From: DAIRVC01 sp036803025 | GTDB lineage: Bacteria; Chloroflexota; Anaerolineae; Anaerolineales; E44-bin32 | Direction of reading: 5' to 3' | DNA: 22,969 nt | Assembly (NCBI GenBank): GCA_036803025.1 | Contig: DAIRVC010000025.1 | Span: 1-22,969, forward strand | Shown: piece by piece, positions 13,931 to 21,923 of the stretch | Layout: the number at the start of each line of letters is the position of its first letter | How positions within the stretch are numbered: the stretch's first letter is position 1 | The notes under the pieces: model-generated | Told to the model about the DNA's origin: nothing | The model's input: the letters and a program-made list of their open reading frames with translations, nothing else | Databases searched by the model: none | Program-made: the position numbers and the translations under genes

Positions 13931-14929
13931 ATGGCGGAGTCCCCACCGCCCACGCTGTATCTTCTGCACGGAGACGATGAATTCGCCGCTGCCGAGTTCG
14001 TCACCCGGCTGCGCGACATGCTCGGCGATCCGTCCAGCGCCGCGCTCAACCTGCACGAGTTCAGTGCCGAAGGCCTCGATTTTGGCGCCCTGGCCCACGC
14101 GTGCTCTGCGGCTCCCTTCCTTGCCCGACGGCGTCTGGTCGTCGTCCGGCCCGCTTCCGCTCTGGTCGCCGACGAAGCCCGCCGAGCGCGACTGGAGGCT
14201 CTGCTGGCGGATCTCCCGACCACGACCGCCCTCGTCCTGATCGAACCTCGCTCGCTGACCGAGAAACCTCATCGCCACGGCGCCAAGCCCAAGCGCTCTC
14301 CATTGCTGGACTGGGCCGATGACCATCCCGACTCGACCTTGGTGCGCGAATTCAGCGCCCCACAGGGCGAGGCCTTCGTCCGCTGGGTCCGCCAGCGCTG
14401 CCGGCAGCTGGGCGGCGAGATCGACCCGCAAGCCGCCTTCCTCCTCGCCGAACTTGTCGGGGACGAGCCGCGCCTGGCTGATCTGGAGCTGGGCAAGCTG
14501 CTCGACTTCGTCGATCGCCAGCGCCCCGTCGCCGTCGAGGACGTCGAGCGCCTCACACCCTTCGGCGGTCAGAGCGACGTCTTCGCCATGGTCGACGCGC
14601 TGGGGATGCGCGACGCGGCCACCGCCCTGGCCCGGCTCCACAGGCTGCTGGAAGACGAATCGCCGGTCTACGCGCAGGTGATGATCGTGCGTCAGTTCCG
14701 GCTGCTACTCTTGGCTCGCGAGGCGCTCGACTCCGGCCTGGACCCGCGTCAGTCGCTGCGCGTCCATCCCTTTGTGGCGGGGAAGATCGCCGCCCAGGCC
14801 CGGCACTTCACGTTGATTCAGCTTGAGGACATCATGCGCCGACTGCTGGCGATGGACTTGAGCATCAAGTCCAGCCAGACCGATGACAAGGTCGCCCTGG
14901 ATGCGTTCATTGCCGGGCTGATGGTCTGA
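13931..14929 (+). CDS. holA: DNA polymerase III subunit delta (clamp loader)
   Basis: The 332-residue protein has the HolA layout: N-terminal TLYLLHGDDEFAAAEFVTRLR (nucleotide-fold start without a true P-loop), the PFLARRRLVVVRP strand after about 60 residues, ADLELGKLLDFVD in the middle, VEDVERLTPFGGQSDVFAMVDALGMRDAATALARL and a C-terminal collar domain with IVRQFRLLLLAREALDSG and IMRRLLAMDLSIKSS. Delta binds and opens the sliding clamp. It follows the membrane protein gene by 3 bp and converges on the SOS-type operon. Confidence 0.9.
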   Translation: MAESPPPTLYLLHGDDEFAAAEFVTRLRDMLGDPSSAALNLHEFSAEGLDFGALAHACSAAPFLARRRLVVVRPASALVADEARRARLEALLADLPTTTALVLIEPRSLTEKPHRHGAKPKRSPLLDWADDHPDSTLVREFSAPQGEAFVRWVRQRCRQLGGEIDPQAAFLLAELVGDEPRLADLELGKLLDFVDRQRPVAVEDVERLTPFGGQSDVFAMVDALGMRDAATALARLHRLLEDESPVYAQVMIVRQFRLLLLAREALDSGLDPRQSLRVHPFVAGKIAAQARHFTLIQLEDIMRRLLAMDLSIKSSQTDDKVALDAFIAGLMV

Positions 14930-14965
14930 TCCTTCGCTACCCCGGCCCCCGACTCGCTCCACCGA

Positions 14966-14978
14966 AGCCCCAGGGGCT
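14966..14978. terminator. Small GC hairpin between convergent holA and the SOS-type operon
   Basis: AGCCCC and GGGGCT face each other around a single base (effectively a 4-bp stem with a 5-base loop) in the 57-bp gap between the converging stops. Confidence 0.3.
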
Positions 14979-14986
14979 GCTCGACA

Positions 14987-15256
14987 TCAACCGCCCCGGA
15001 CACGCGCCTGTCCCTCCCCATCGCCCTGCGACGGGCCCATCCCCAGCCAGAAGTGCTCGCGCAGCACGGCCGGGCTGGTGCGCACCTCAACACCGCCCAC
15101 GCAGGCAGCCCCCAGCGGCCCAGCCGTGGCCGGATGCAGGAAGCACACGGTCGGGTTGCGGCCGTACTTCGACTTGTAGTACGCAGCCGCCCGCTCGATC
15201 TTCGCCGGAACGGCCCGACCCGGTTCGGCGTCGTACCAGAGCATGCCGACTTCCAC
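14987..15256 (-). CDS. Small conserved-looking protein of unknown function, fourth gene of the SOS-type operon
   Basis: The 89-residue protein starts at GTG 15256, supported by AGGAGG 5-6 bp upstream. A longer frame from an ATG at 15313 would overlap the previous gene by 56 bp and lacks a ribosome site. Features are the start EVGMLWYDAEPGR, the helix KIERAAAYYKSKYGR, the strand TVCFLHP, then GVEVRTSPAVLREHFWLGMG. The last 15 residues are low-complexity. I do not recognise a named family, though the MLWYD...YYKSKYG...CFLHP pattern has the look of a conserved small domain in Chloroflexota. The GTG overlaps the upstream stop region closely (stop TGA at 15258), so it is translationally coupled. 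Confidence 0.6.
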   Translation of the reverse strand: MEVGMLWYDAEPGRAVPAKIERAAAYYKSKYGRNPTVCFLHPATAGPLGAACVGGVEVRTSPAVLREHFWLGMGPSQGDGEGQARVRGG

Positions 15257-15257
15257 G

Positions 15258-15521
15258 TCAGCCTCCTCGGGCGGGAAGCACCCGCTCCATGCGCCATACC
15301 CCATCGCGACCATCGACCGACATCAGACAGCGCATACCGCTGTCGGTCCGCAGTTCGATCCACGTACGTCCAATCGGTGCGCGGCCAGGGCGGGCCGCAG
15401 GACGGAGTGAGCCGACCGCCCGCACCCGGTGATTGCGGCCGCGCCACGTGAAGCGGCCAGGAATGCCGCCCGCCGACAGACTCTCCATTTGCACCACCTC
15501 GCCACGTCCCACCGCGCTCAA
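15258..15521 (-). CDS. Small DUF6504-like protein, third gene of the SOS-type operon
   Basis: The 87-residue protein starts at TTG 15521, which overlaps the upstream stop as TTGA and has a perfect AGGAGGT (15534-15528) 6 bp before it. An ATG at 15488 is a weaker alternative. The core GRFTWRGRNHRVRAVG, RTWIELRTDSGMRCLMS and a final DGVWRMERVLP resembles the DUF6504 family, which in actinobacteria sits near ImuB/DnaE2 mutagenesis genes (recalled, not searched). The repeated 'aromatic-R-G-R' and 'W-R-M-E-R-V' strands suggest a small beta barrel. Its function is unknown. Confidence 0.55.
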   Translation of the reverse strand: MSAVGRGEVVQMESLSAGGIPGRFTWRGRNHRVRAVGSLRPAARPGRAPIGRTWIELRTDSGMRCLMSVDGRDGVWRMERVLPARGG

Positions 15522-15844
15522 CCGCCCACCTCCTCGGACTGCCCCAGCACCAGGAACGGCGCCGCACTTCGCTCCCGCCTGCCCCGGCCCGTGACCCTGG
15601 ATCGGTCGCCTCGACTGACGACGGCGGAAGGCCGCATGCCTGCCGACCCGACCTGCGCCTCAAGGCGCGTGCCCTCCAGCATCCGGGTCCCGGCCAGGCA
15701 GAGCGCCGACCACCCTGCCTGAGCCAGGAACCCGATCGCAGCGCCGAAGGCGACCAGGCCTGGTTCATCGTGCCCGTCCGCCGTCAGCGCGGCGCCCATT
15801 CCGGCTACGAGCATGGCGCCGATCAACCATCCGCCCGGCTTCAT
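15518..15844 (-). CDS. Small two-helix membrane protein, second gene of the SOS-type operon
   Basis: The 108-residue protein starts at ATG 15844, overlapping the FtsK-like stop as ATGA; an ATG 9 bases upstream is also possible. Two hydrophobic segments (about 4-22 and 30-52) are joined by a short acidic loop DGHDEPG, followed by a charged, Arg-rich tail of about 55 residues (RGDRSRVTGRGRRERS) that would lie in the cytoplasm and could contact nucleic acid or the ATPase. I do not recognise the family. Its position suggests it may supply the membrane anchor that the ATPase lacks (inference). Confidence 0.6.
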   Translation of the reverse strand: MKPGGWLIGAMLVAGMGAALTADGHDEPGLVAFGAAIGFLAQAGWSALCLAGTRMLEGTRLEAQVGSAGMRPSAVVSRGDRSRVTGRGRRERSAAPFLVLGQSEEVGG

Positions 15845-16875
15845 GCCGCCCACCCGGTCTGGTCGGCGGAGGCGCCTGTGAGAGGTAGTTCCTCACCCGG
15901 CGCCCATCCGGCCAGCACCAGCCGGGCGACCTCGTTGAGGTCGCCGGCCGTCAGGAAGGCCGCGCGGACCCGGGCGACGTCCCGATGCGACCGCAACAGA
16001 AACCGTCCCGGCGCAGCGCTGCTCGCCCCACCTGAGTAGTGCAAGGCTTGCGCCACAACCACTCCCGGCCGTCGTGTCAGCCAGGCTGGGCGCGGCTGGC
16101 GTGATGCCGCCATAACATGGATCCCGGCTGCCGGCCCAACTTCGACCAGTCGGCGGAGCACCGGCAATTGACCAGCCTCGGCTCCCATCAACCAGCGGTC
16201 GTCATCGACGATCAGGACTCTGGCGCGGTCGGGGACGAGTCCTTCCCGGCCGCCTTCCGCCTCAGCCGCCAGGCTGGCGAGCAGTGCCTGCGCCTGCCGC
16301 GGAGTCGTGGCCAGTTCGCCAGCCAGGTGCGGAAGCGACTCCAGCACAGTCAGCTCCCGCCCGCCGATATCGATCCCGACCAGCTGCAGGCACGCGGCCG
16401 GTGTGGTCAGCGCCAGTGAAAGCGTCAGCGCCCGCAGAAGCTCCGACTTTCCGCTCCCGGCCGGTCCGAGCGCAACAACCGTGTCCGTGGCCGGTCCGCG
16501 CAGCGGCATCAGCAGCGGCGCGCCGCCTTCGGCCATCCCAACCAGCGTCGTCCATCTCGGCAGCGTGCCCAGGGCCGCCAGGAGTGGGAGCAGCCGCGGC
16601 TCGCCTCCGTGCGGCAGAGGCACATCCAGCGCCAGCGCCCGCCCGGCAGGCACAATGCGGACCTCGGCAACGCCCATGCGTTCGGCGACTGCCGATGCCG
16701 CGCGGCAGACCCGCTCGGGGGCCGTACCCCGCACCGGCACAACGTGAAAGCGCACCCACTCACCGTCAATCTCCCCGCCGTTGACCCGCACGGGCAGCGA
16801 CAGGCCCAGCAGGGCCCGCTCGATCGCGTCCGCTTGCCGGTCCAACTCTGGCCGAGCAACCAATGCCGTCGCCAT
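15841..16875 (-). CDS. Minimal soluble FtsK/SpoIIIE-type ATPase, first gene of the SOS-type operon
   Basis: The 344-residue protein has the FtsK motor core without membrane helices or a DNA-reading gamma domain. An N-terminal beta-domain-like block (VRFHVVPVRG to RALALDVPLP, about 41-87) resembles the FtsK 'RFEL-P-G' region. Next come Walker A GPAGSGKSE (137-145), LVGIDIGGRELTVLESLPHL (165-184, the FtsK 'D-K-G-EL' segment), Walker B LIVDDD (221-226), GIHVMAASRQP (251-261) and GRFLLRSHRDVARVRAAF (290-307). Full FtsK proteins are 700 or more residues. The start has GGGGAGGT 4 bp upstream. A LexA-type operator lies in its promoter, so damage induction is likely. DNA translocation or segregation during the SOS response is the inferred role. 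Confidence 0.8.
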   Translation of the reverse strand: MATALVARPELDRQADAIERALLGLSLPVRVNGGEIDGEWVRFHVVPVRGTAPERVCRAASAVAERMGVAEVRIVPAGRALALDVPLPHGGEPRLLPLLAALGTLPRWTTLVGMAEGGAPLLMPLRGPATDTVVALGPAGSGKSELLRALTLSLALTTPAACLQLVGIDIGGRELTVLESLPHLAGELATTPRQAQALLASLAAEAEGGREGLVPDRARVLIVDDDRWLMGAEAGQLPVLRRLVEVGPAAGIHVMAASRQPRPAWLTRRPGVVVAQALHYSGGASSAAPGRFLLRSHRDVARVRAAFLTAGDLNEVARLVLAGWAPGEELPLTGASADQTGWAA

Positions 16876-16911
16876 GACTACCTCCCCGATGTAGCACGGA
16901 TGTTCTATGCC

Positions 16912-16940
16912 ATCATAACGAACAAATGTTCGGTTGTCAA
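16912..16940 (-). promoter_or_regulatory. Near-consensus sigma-70 promoter of the SOS-type operon
   Basis: On the minus strand TTGACA (16940-16935) and TATGAT (16917-16912) are spaced by exactly 17 bp, and the ATG follows 36 bp after the -10. This is the best promoter in the window. A promoter this strong would need repression, which the embedded operator explains. Confidence 0.85.
16919..16932. promoter_or_regulatory. LexA-type SOS box CGAAC-N4-GTTCG
   Basis: CGAACAAATGTTCG matches the Gram-positive/actinobacterial LexA consensus CGAAC-N4-GTTCG with perfect half-sites. It lies wholly inside the 17-bp spacer of the promoter, so bound LexA would block RNA polymerase directly. It is 43 bp upstream of the FtsK-like start codon. 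Confidence 0.85.
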
Positions 16941-17290
16941 GCCCCGCCCAGCCCGCCGGATCCTATTGGGCCTCTTGGCCACGAGGGGGCTGAGTGGCTC
17001 CCCGAGCGTCGATCTGCTGGTTCGATGGTAGTGGCAGGATTTCTCCTGGCGACAGGCTCCGTGCGGGGCCAGGCGAGCTGGGGCCGGACGACGGCACAAG
17101 ATTCACCCGGACTGCGGGCCGTAGGTCGTGCTACTATCAACACACAGTTCCCCGTGCTCTTACGCCTATCGTCTGTTGGCAAGCCGCGGGCCCGCAACCG
17201 GGCAGATGAGCTGCCTTCGCAGACTGGACCATCTTCGGATTTCGGACATCACACGTAGTATCGCAACCGGCGCAGTCTAGATCGAAACGC
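16941..17290. other. Non-coding spacer upstream of the giant secreted protein
   Basis: About 350 bp between the SOS-type promoter and the ribosome site of the next gene. Open frames of up to 110 codons exist here but show no recognisable family and no ribosome site. A weak -10-like TAGTAT at 17256-17261 could serve the downstream gene, but no matching -35 is visible. No RNA gene or mobile element is recognised. Confidence 0.5.
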
Positions 17291-17293
17291 TCT

Positions 17294-17300
17294 GGGGAGG
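17294..17300 (+). promoter_or_regulatory. Ribosome site GGGGAGG deciding the start of the giant protein
   Basis: The site ends 5 bp before the ATG at 17306. It fixes an unusually long pre-signal segment (about 39 residues) before the hydrophobic signal core. Confidence 0.7.
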
Positions 17301-17305
17301 ACGCC

Positions 17306-20300
17306 ATGCGTCAGTGGTTTAGGGGTGCCAGGAGGGGGTCCGTGGTGTCGGGCGATGTACCCTTGGCGGGCGGTAACCGTCCCGGCGGCGAGTACCCTCC
17401 GCCCTCTCCGTCCCGCTTCAGGATCGTCACGCTCCCCGTCGCCCTTGTGCTCCTCCTGATCGGGCTATGGGGCAGCGGAGCCGTGAGCGTACGGGCTCAA
17501 GAGACCAGCATTCCGCCTGACGTAGTCTCGACCCCTACCGAAACGCCCACCTCCACAGAAACCGCCACATCCTCTCCACCCGAAAGTCCGACCCAAGCAC
17601 CGCCTGACTCGACATCACCAGCCGTCGAGCCATCGGTGACTGCTACGCCCGAGACAGGCACGCCGACGGCCACACCCACCCCCGAACTTCCCCCGATGAT
17701 CACGATGCCGCCTCCGCCCTTTCCACCCGCCGGATCCTCCCTTTCCAGGGCCTTTCAACTGCAGGCGCTTGGGTCTGAGATCCCGCTTGCCCGTGGCTGG
17801 AGCTGGCACTACCAGATCTCGGACACCGGCACGCTATCCGATTGGCCTGCGGTGGCCACCGACCCGTCAGGCGGTGTCCACATCGTGTGGGTCGAAGGGG
17901 AGATCGGGGAGCGCGAGATCTACTACGCCACCAACGCGCTGGGCGTGTGGAGCACGCCGTGGAATGTCTCCAACAGCCCGGGACTCGACTCGAACTATCC
18001 GGACATCGCCGTGGATGACGAGGGGTATGCCCACGTCGTCTGGCAGGAGGGGTACTACGATGATCCGGACATTGAGGTCAACTACCAACGATGCAGCTTC
18101 GGCGGCTGCTTCCCGCCTGCGGAGGAGCTTTCGACGATCACCTGCGGTCCGTACCCAGGAGATCATCACGCTTTCTTCCCCAGCATCGTCTATGGTGACG
18201 ACGGCTTGCTCATGGTCACGTGGGCGGGTCGCGAGTACAACACGCTTTATCTTCCGTACCTGACCTGGTCGCCGACCGATATAACCGGAAACCGCCAGAC
18301 GCGGTGCATGCCGTTTTCGGGACCGTTCGAATTCCCTGATCTCGCCTCAGGGACGGGTGGGTCCCGGCGATTGGTGCTCGAGAACTTCCAGACAGGGCAG
18401 GTCTATCACGCCCGCTACGAGCAGGGCGCATGGGGGGGACTCCAGGTGGTCGCGTCCGGGCAGACGCCCAAGCTCACCATCGGGCCGGACGGCGACTCGC
18501 ATGTGGTCTGGTGCCTCAATGGAACCGTCCGCTATGCCGCTTGGGACGGCACCTGGTCCGCAGCGGAAGACATTGCGCAGGAATCCGATCCTTCCTGTGG
18601 AGGGCCTCCGGGCGTGGCGGTGCGCAGCGATGGTCTGGTGCATGTGGTCTGGGAGGGACGTGATGCAGGCCCGCAGATCCTCCAGTCGATTCGGCAGAGC
18701 TCGGGATGGACGGAGCCCGAGAATGTCTCCCAGAGCCCCGCAAGCGGCGAGGATCCGATGCTCGTCTCGGACGAGCAAGGCAACCTGCATCTCGCCTGGG
18801 CAGACAACCGATCGGGGAACTTCGAAATCCGTTACTCCAATCTGATGCTCAACCCTCCGCCCATTCCCATGGGGCTCTCCCCTTCGAATTGGGCGATGGT
18901 GATGTCGCTCCGGCCCACGCTACGCTGGGAGGCCATCGACGGTGCGGTCAGGTACCAGCTTCGGCTCCACCGGTCTACGAACAATGAGACTCTGGGGCAG
19001 GAACTTCTGAACGAGATCCTGACCCCTACCCCAGCGGCCAGCGGACAGCACGCCTGGAGGGTTCCGGAGGAACTCACAACAGGACTCACGCTGTCAGAGG
19101 CGGGCTACATTTGGGGAGTGGAGGCATTCGCTGCGGATGGCTCCCTGCTGGCCCTCAGCGACCTGGCGTCCTTCCAGATTCCTCCACTAGGAGGCTCATG
19201 GGAATTCGCATTGACGGCGGGGCTCTGCACAGGGGAAGACAGCGCCTCATGCACGGCCGGTGATTCCAACATCTACTGGAGCGCGTATGACGAAACGATC
19301 TACCGCTGGGCCGAGCGGTGGGATGTCCCACCGTCCCTGTTGAAGGCGATCTTCATTGGAGAGACCGGTACCGCGATCGGTCCACGGTCGAGATGGAACG
19401 GTGTGTTTCCGCCCACTCAAGCGTACAACTACGAGCCCTTCTGGGACTGGGCTTGGCTGGGGAGCATCGAAGGAGGCTGCGCGGGCAACACAAGATACGG
19501 TCCGTATTTCTGCGCACCAAGTGCGCCTGATCCCTATCCCTGGCCGTACAACTATGAGGTAGCTCCGAATACCAGCATCTTTGAGTTTGCGGAGCAAATC
19601 GGCGTTCTGGCAGAGGCGCAACGGATCCCCGGTTGCGGACCAGACGATGACCCGGGTGACTGCCGCGCCAGGGAAGAACTCTCGGCGGAGTATCGCATCG
19701 CTGGGAGCTACGGGCTCGGCCAGGCCTTTGGCTTCACGATCCGTGATCTTCTTCCGGCATGGCAAGCCGCCCATCCAGATCTTGGCCTCTCGTCGCCATT
19801 GCCGCCGGAAGCTCTCTATGATGAGGAGCTCAATACGAGCTTCGCGGTTTTCGAATTAGACCGCAGGCGGTATGACGGCCAGGACTGGCTGCCCTACCGA
19901 TGTTCAGAGCAAGGCGCAGATATCAGCCCTGACAACCTTGATATCTGGGAGGGCCCTACCCTGGCATACAACGGCGGAGCTAGGAGGGACTACGGCAGCG
20001 TCGCGGTCAATCGGGCGGAGCTCTACGCCGCTCCGCACTCGCTCGCGGGGGATGAGCCCGAAATCATCTTCGAAGACAGTACGCACGAATGCAGAGACTC
20101 CCAGGCGCAATCCACCGGTCAGACGGTGGCGGCCCTCGCGCAAGAGCCTGGCTGGACAGAGATCGCATCCGCCTGGATCGACCTGCGGGGAGATGGCAAC
20201 CCTGTCCGCGTGGTTATGGGCACCATTGACACGGGCCTGGCCGGTATCTGGGAGGGGGAGATCCGGATCTACGCTGGTGCCGATGAGCAGGACCTGCTCT

Positions 20301-21844
20301 GGCAATCAAGACGCATCCACAATGTGAATCCCCGAGGCTCGATCCGGCAGGTCTCGCTTGAGAGTTCCCTGCCTGCACCGACTGTGGCGCTTGTCGACTG
20401 GGCGGCCGGCATGCACGCTGCGCGCAGCTACCCAATCATCTGGAATCGTACGGACTTCTCTCTCGTCCCCACGTACGACGAAACCGGGCAGGAGACTGAT
20501 GGCTTCGGTAGCGATGGGGGCGGCGTCTACTACTCACCAGACGGCTGGGTTGTGACCTTCCAGCGGACCTATCGTCATTCGGCCGGGGAACGGGAAGTGA
20601 CGGTCTACCAGCCATTGCCCTGGGGAGGCTACTCACCGGAGCGTACCTTCACCTTCGACATAGAAGCCGAGGATACTCTGCCGCCATCCCAGTCGTTGCA
20701 GCTGCAGCCGGCACCGAATCCTGCGGGATGGGTCCGAGCGCCGGCAATCGCCACGCTCCAGGCCATGGATGATCAGGCAGTGTGGTCCATCACCTACGTC
20801 CTGCCTTGGTCCACGCCCGTGCAAGAGGTGATGCGGCTTTCCGACACAGTGGCATTCTTCGTCCCCGAAGGGCGTTGGCCCATCCACTGGTGGGCGTACG
20901 ACACAGCCGGCAACAGGAGCACGCGAATCGACGAGGTCCTCGTCGACAAGACCCCGCCCACAATCGACACCCAGCTGCAAGGCGAGGAGGGCCAACCGGG
21001 TGTATTCGTGTCCGAAGTCACGCTGGCCCTGCAGGCATCTGATCCGTTGCTGGAGGATGGCTCGGAAGGCTCTGGCGTCGTCGCCCTGGAATACAGCCTT
21101 GACCAGGGAGCCACGTGGATCCCATACACGCAGCCCCTTGTCATATCGATTGAAGGGCGGACAGAGGTGCTCGCGCGTGCGGTCGATGCTGCCGGCAATG
21201 AGGTCCAGACGACCGTCACGGTGGTGATTGAGCCCGAGCCGACTGCCACCGACACACCAACCCCAACGGATACGCCTTCGCCGACCCCGACGGACACGCC
21301 TTCGCCGACCCCGACGGACACGCCTTCGCCGACCCCAACGGATACGCCTTCACCGACCCCGACGGACACCTTGACTCCGACGCCGACCAACACACCGACG
21401 TCCACCGCCACGGATACCCTGACCCCCACGCCGACGGGCACGCCCCCGCCCGCTATCCAGGCAGAGATGCGGGCATTTCCCAGCGTCCTCTGGCCACCGA
21501 CCGGGAGGCTTCTGCCCGTGCTGCTTCTCGGCTGGGCCTCCGGAGGAAGCGAGGGGTTGTCGAGAGTCGAGTTCGAGGTCGTCGACGAGTACGGCGAGTG
21601 GGAGCCTGCGATCGCGCCTGTCAACCTGGGGTTCAGGGCCCGGGGCGAGTGGCTGCGGATCGTTCTGCTGCGCGTCTCCAGGCAAGGGACCGATCGGGAC
21701 GGACGGCTCTACACGATCTTCGCCCACGTTTACGACAGGGCGGGCAATCGCGTCACGGCCAGCACAACCGTCCTCGTCCCACATGACCTGAGACATCTGC
21801 TGTGTGGGACGCGTACAGACGGCGTTTGTGCAGGCAGGGAGTAG
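17306..21844 (+). CDS. Giant secreted multidomain protein with a lysozyme/lytic-transglycosylase-like domain
   Basis: The 1512-residue protein starts with a long N-region and a signal helix (about 40-60), with probable cleavage after VRA (64). Order: Thr/Pro linker (75-140); repeated strands of the HIVWVEG...YYATN and AHVVWQEG kind, a beta-propeller/sialidase-like array (165-510); Fn3-like module (516-630); lysozyme-like domain with WDVPPSLLKAIFIGETG (672-688, candidate catalytic Glu686), SYGLGQ (801-806) and LAYNGG (886-891); an uncharacterised stretch with WIDLRGDGNPVRVVMGTID; two Ig-like domains (about 1125-1311); PSPTPTDT repeats (1312-1380); and a final beta domain ending VLVPHDL. No LPxTG or S-layer anchor is visible. 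It is probably a cell-surface or secreted protein acting on peptidoglycan or other polysaccharide, though activity is inferred only from the SLT-like motifs. Confidence 0.8.
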   Translation: MRQWFRGARRGSVVSGDVPLAGGNRPGGEYPPPSPSRFRIVTLPVALVLLLIGLWGSGAVSVRAQETSIPPDVVSTPTETPTSTETATSSPPESPTQAPPDSTSPAVEPSVTATPETGTPTATPTPELPPMITMPPPPFPPAGSSLSRAFQLQALGSEIPLARGWSWHYQISDTGTLSDWPAVATDPSGGVHIVWVEGEIGEREIYYATNALGVWSTPWNVSNSPGLDSNYPDIAVDDEGYAHVVWQEGYYDDPDIEVNYQRCSFGGCFPPAEELSTITCGPYPGDHHAFFPSIVYGDDGLLMVTWAGREYNTLYLPYLTWSPTDITGNRQTRCMPFSGPFEFPDLASGTGGSRRLVLENFQTGQVYHARYEQGAWGGLQVVASGQTPKLTIGPDGDSHVVWCLNGTVRYAAWDGTWSAAEDIAQESDPSCGGPPGVAVRSDGLVHVVWEGRDAGPQILQSIRQSSGWTEPENVSQSPASGEDPMLVSDEQGNLHLAWADNRSGNFEIRYSNLMLNPPPIPMGLSPSNWAMVMSLRPTLRWEAIDGAVRYQLRLHRSTNNETLGQELLNEILTPTPAASGQHAWRVPEELTTGLTLSEAGYIWGVEAFAADGSLLALSDLASFQIPPLGGSWEFALTAGLCTGEDSASCTAGDSNIYWSAYDETIYRWAERWDVPPSLLKAIFIGETGTAIGPRSRWNGVFPPTQAYNYEPFWDWAWLGSIEGGCAGNTRYGPYFCAPSAPDPYPWPYNYEVAPNTSIFEFAEQIGVLAEAQRIPGCGPDDDPGDCRAREELSAEYRIAGSYGLGQAFGFTIRDLLPAWQAAHPDLGLSSPLPPEALYDEELNTSFAVFELDRRRYDGQDWLPYRCSEQGADISPDNLDIWEGPTLAYNGGARRDYGSVAVNRAELYAAPHSLAGDEPEIIFEDSTHECRDSQAQSTGQTVAALAQEPGWTEIASAWIDLRGDGNPVRVVMGTIDTGLAGIWEGEIRIYAGADEQDLLWQSRRIHNVNPRGSIRQVSLESSLPAPTVALVDWAAGMHAARSYPIIWNRTDFSLVPTYDETGQETDGFGSDGGGVYYSPDGWVVTFQRTYRHSAGEREVTVYQPLPWGGYSPERTFTFDIEAEDTLPPSQSLQLQPAPNPAGWVRAPAIATLQAMDDQAVWSITYVLPWSTPVQEVMRLSDTVAFFVPEGRWPIHWWAYDTAGNRSTRIDEVLVDKTPPTIDTQLQGEEGQPGVFVSEVTLALQASDPLLEDGSEGSGVVALEYSLDQGATWIPYTQPLVISIEGRTEVLARAVDAAGNEVQTTVTVVIEPEPTATDTPTPTDTPSPTPTDTPSPTPTDTPSPTPTDTPSPTPTDTLTPTPTNTPTSTATDTLTPTPTGTPPPAIQAEMRAFPSVLWPPTGRLLPVLLLGWASGGSEGLSRVEFEVVDEYGEWEPAIAPVNLGFRARGEWLRIVLLRVSRQGTDRDGRLYTIFAHVYDRAGNRVTASTTVLVPHDLRHLLCGTRTDGVCAGRE
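21275..21370 (+). repeat. 24-bp tandem repeat (four copies) encoding PSPTPTDT
   Basis: Four head-to-tail 24-bp units, beginning CCTTCGCCGACC in copies 1-3 and CCTTCACCGACC in copy 4, are in frame with the giant protein. Three diverged 24-bp units follow (LTPTPTNT, PTSTATDT, LTPTPTGT, to 21442), and a partial unit precedes. Near-identity of copies 1-3 suggests recent expansion by slippage. Confidence 0.9.
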
Positions 21845-21896
21845 GTCACTCACTACAGATAGGCCAGCACCCTGCCGGGTGAGACGGATGGCCACT

Positions 21897-21923
21897 GAGC
21901 CCGCTGGACTTGCCAGCGGGCTC
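21897..21923 (+). terminator. Strong hairpin terminator after the giant protein
   Basis: GAGCCCGCTGG and CCAGCGGGCTC form a perfect 11-bp stem around a 5-base loop, 52 bp after the stop at 21844. There is no clear U tract. Confidence 0.7.

Noticed and set aside
13394..14641. A 415-codon open frame on the minus strand
   Set aside because: It covers holA and the HxxEH gene in antisense; high GC content commonly leaves such frames open. No family or ribosome site is visible.
14818..15768. A 316-codon minus-strand frame across the end of holA and the small genes of the SOS-type operon
   Set aside because: Its translation is low-complexity and Arg/Ser/Trp-rich, and it conflicts with three smaller genes that have strong ribosome sites and coupled starts.
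21275..21370. Possible CRISPR array
   Set aside because: The repeats are directly tandem with no spacers and are in frame with a coding sequence.
20794..21624. A 276-codon minus-strand frame with VGVGVGVSVGVGEGVS repeats
   Set aside because: It is the antisense reading of the Thr/Pro codon repeat of the giant protein.
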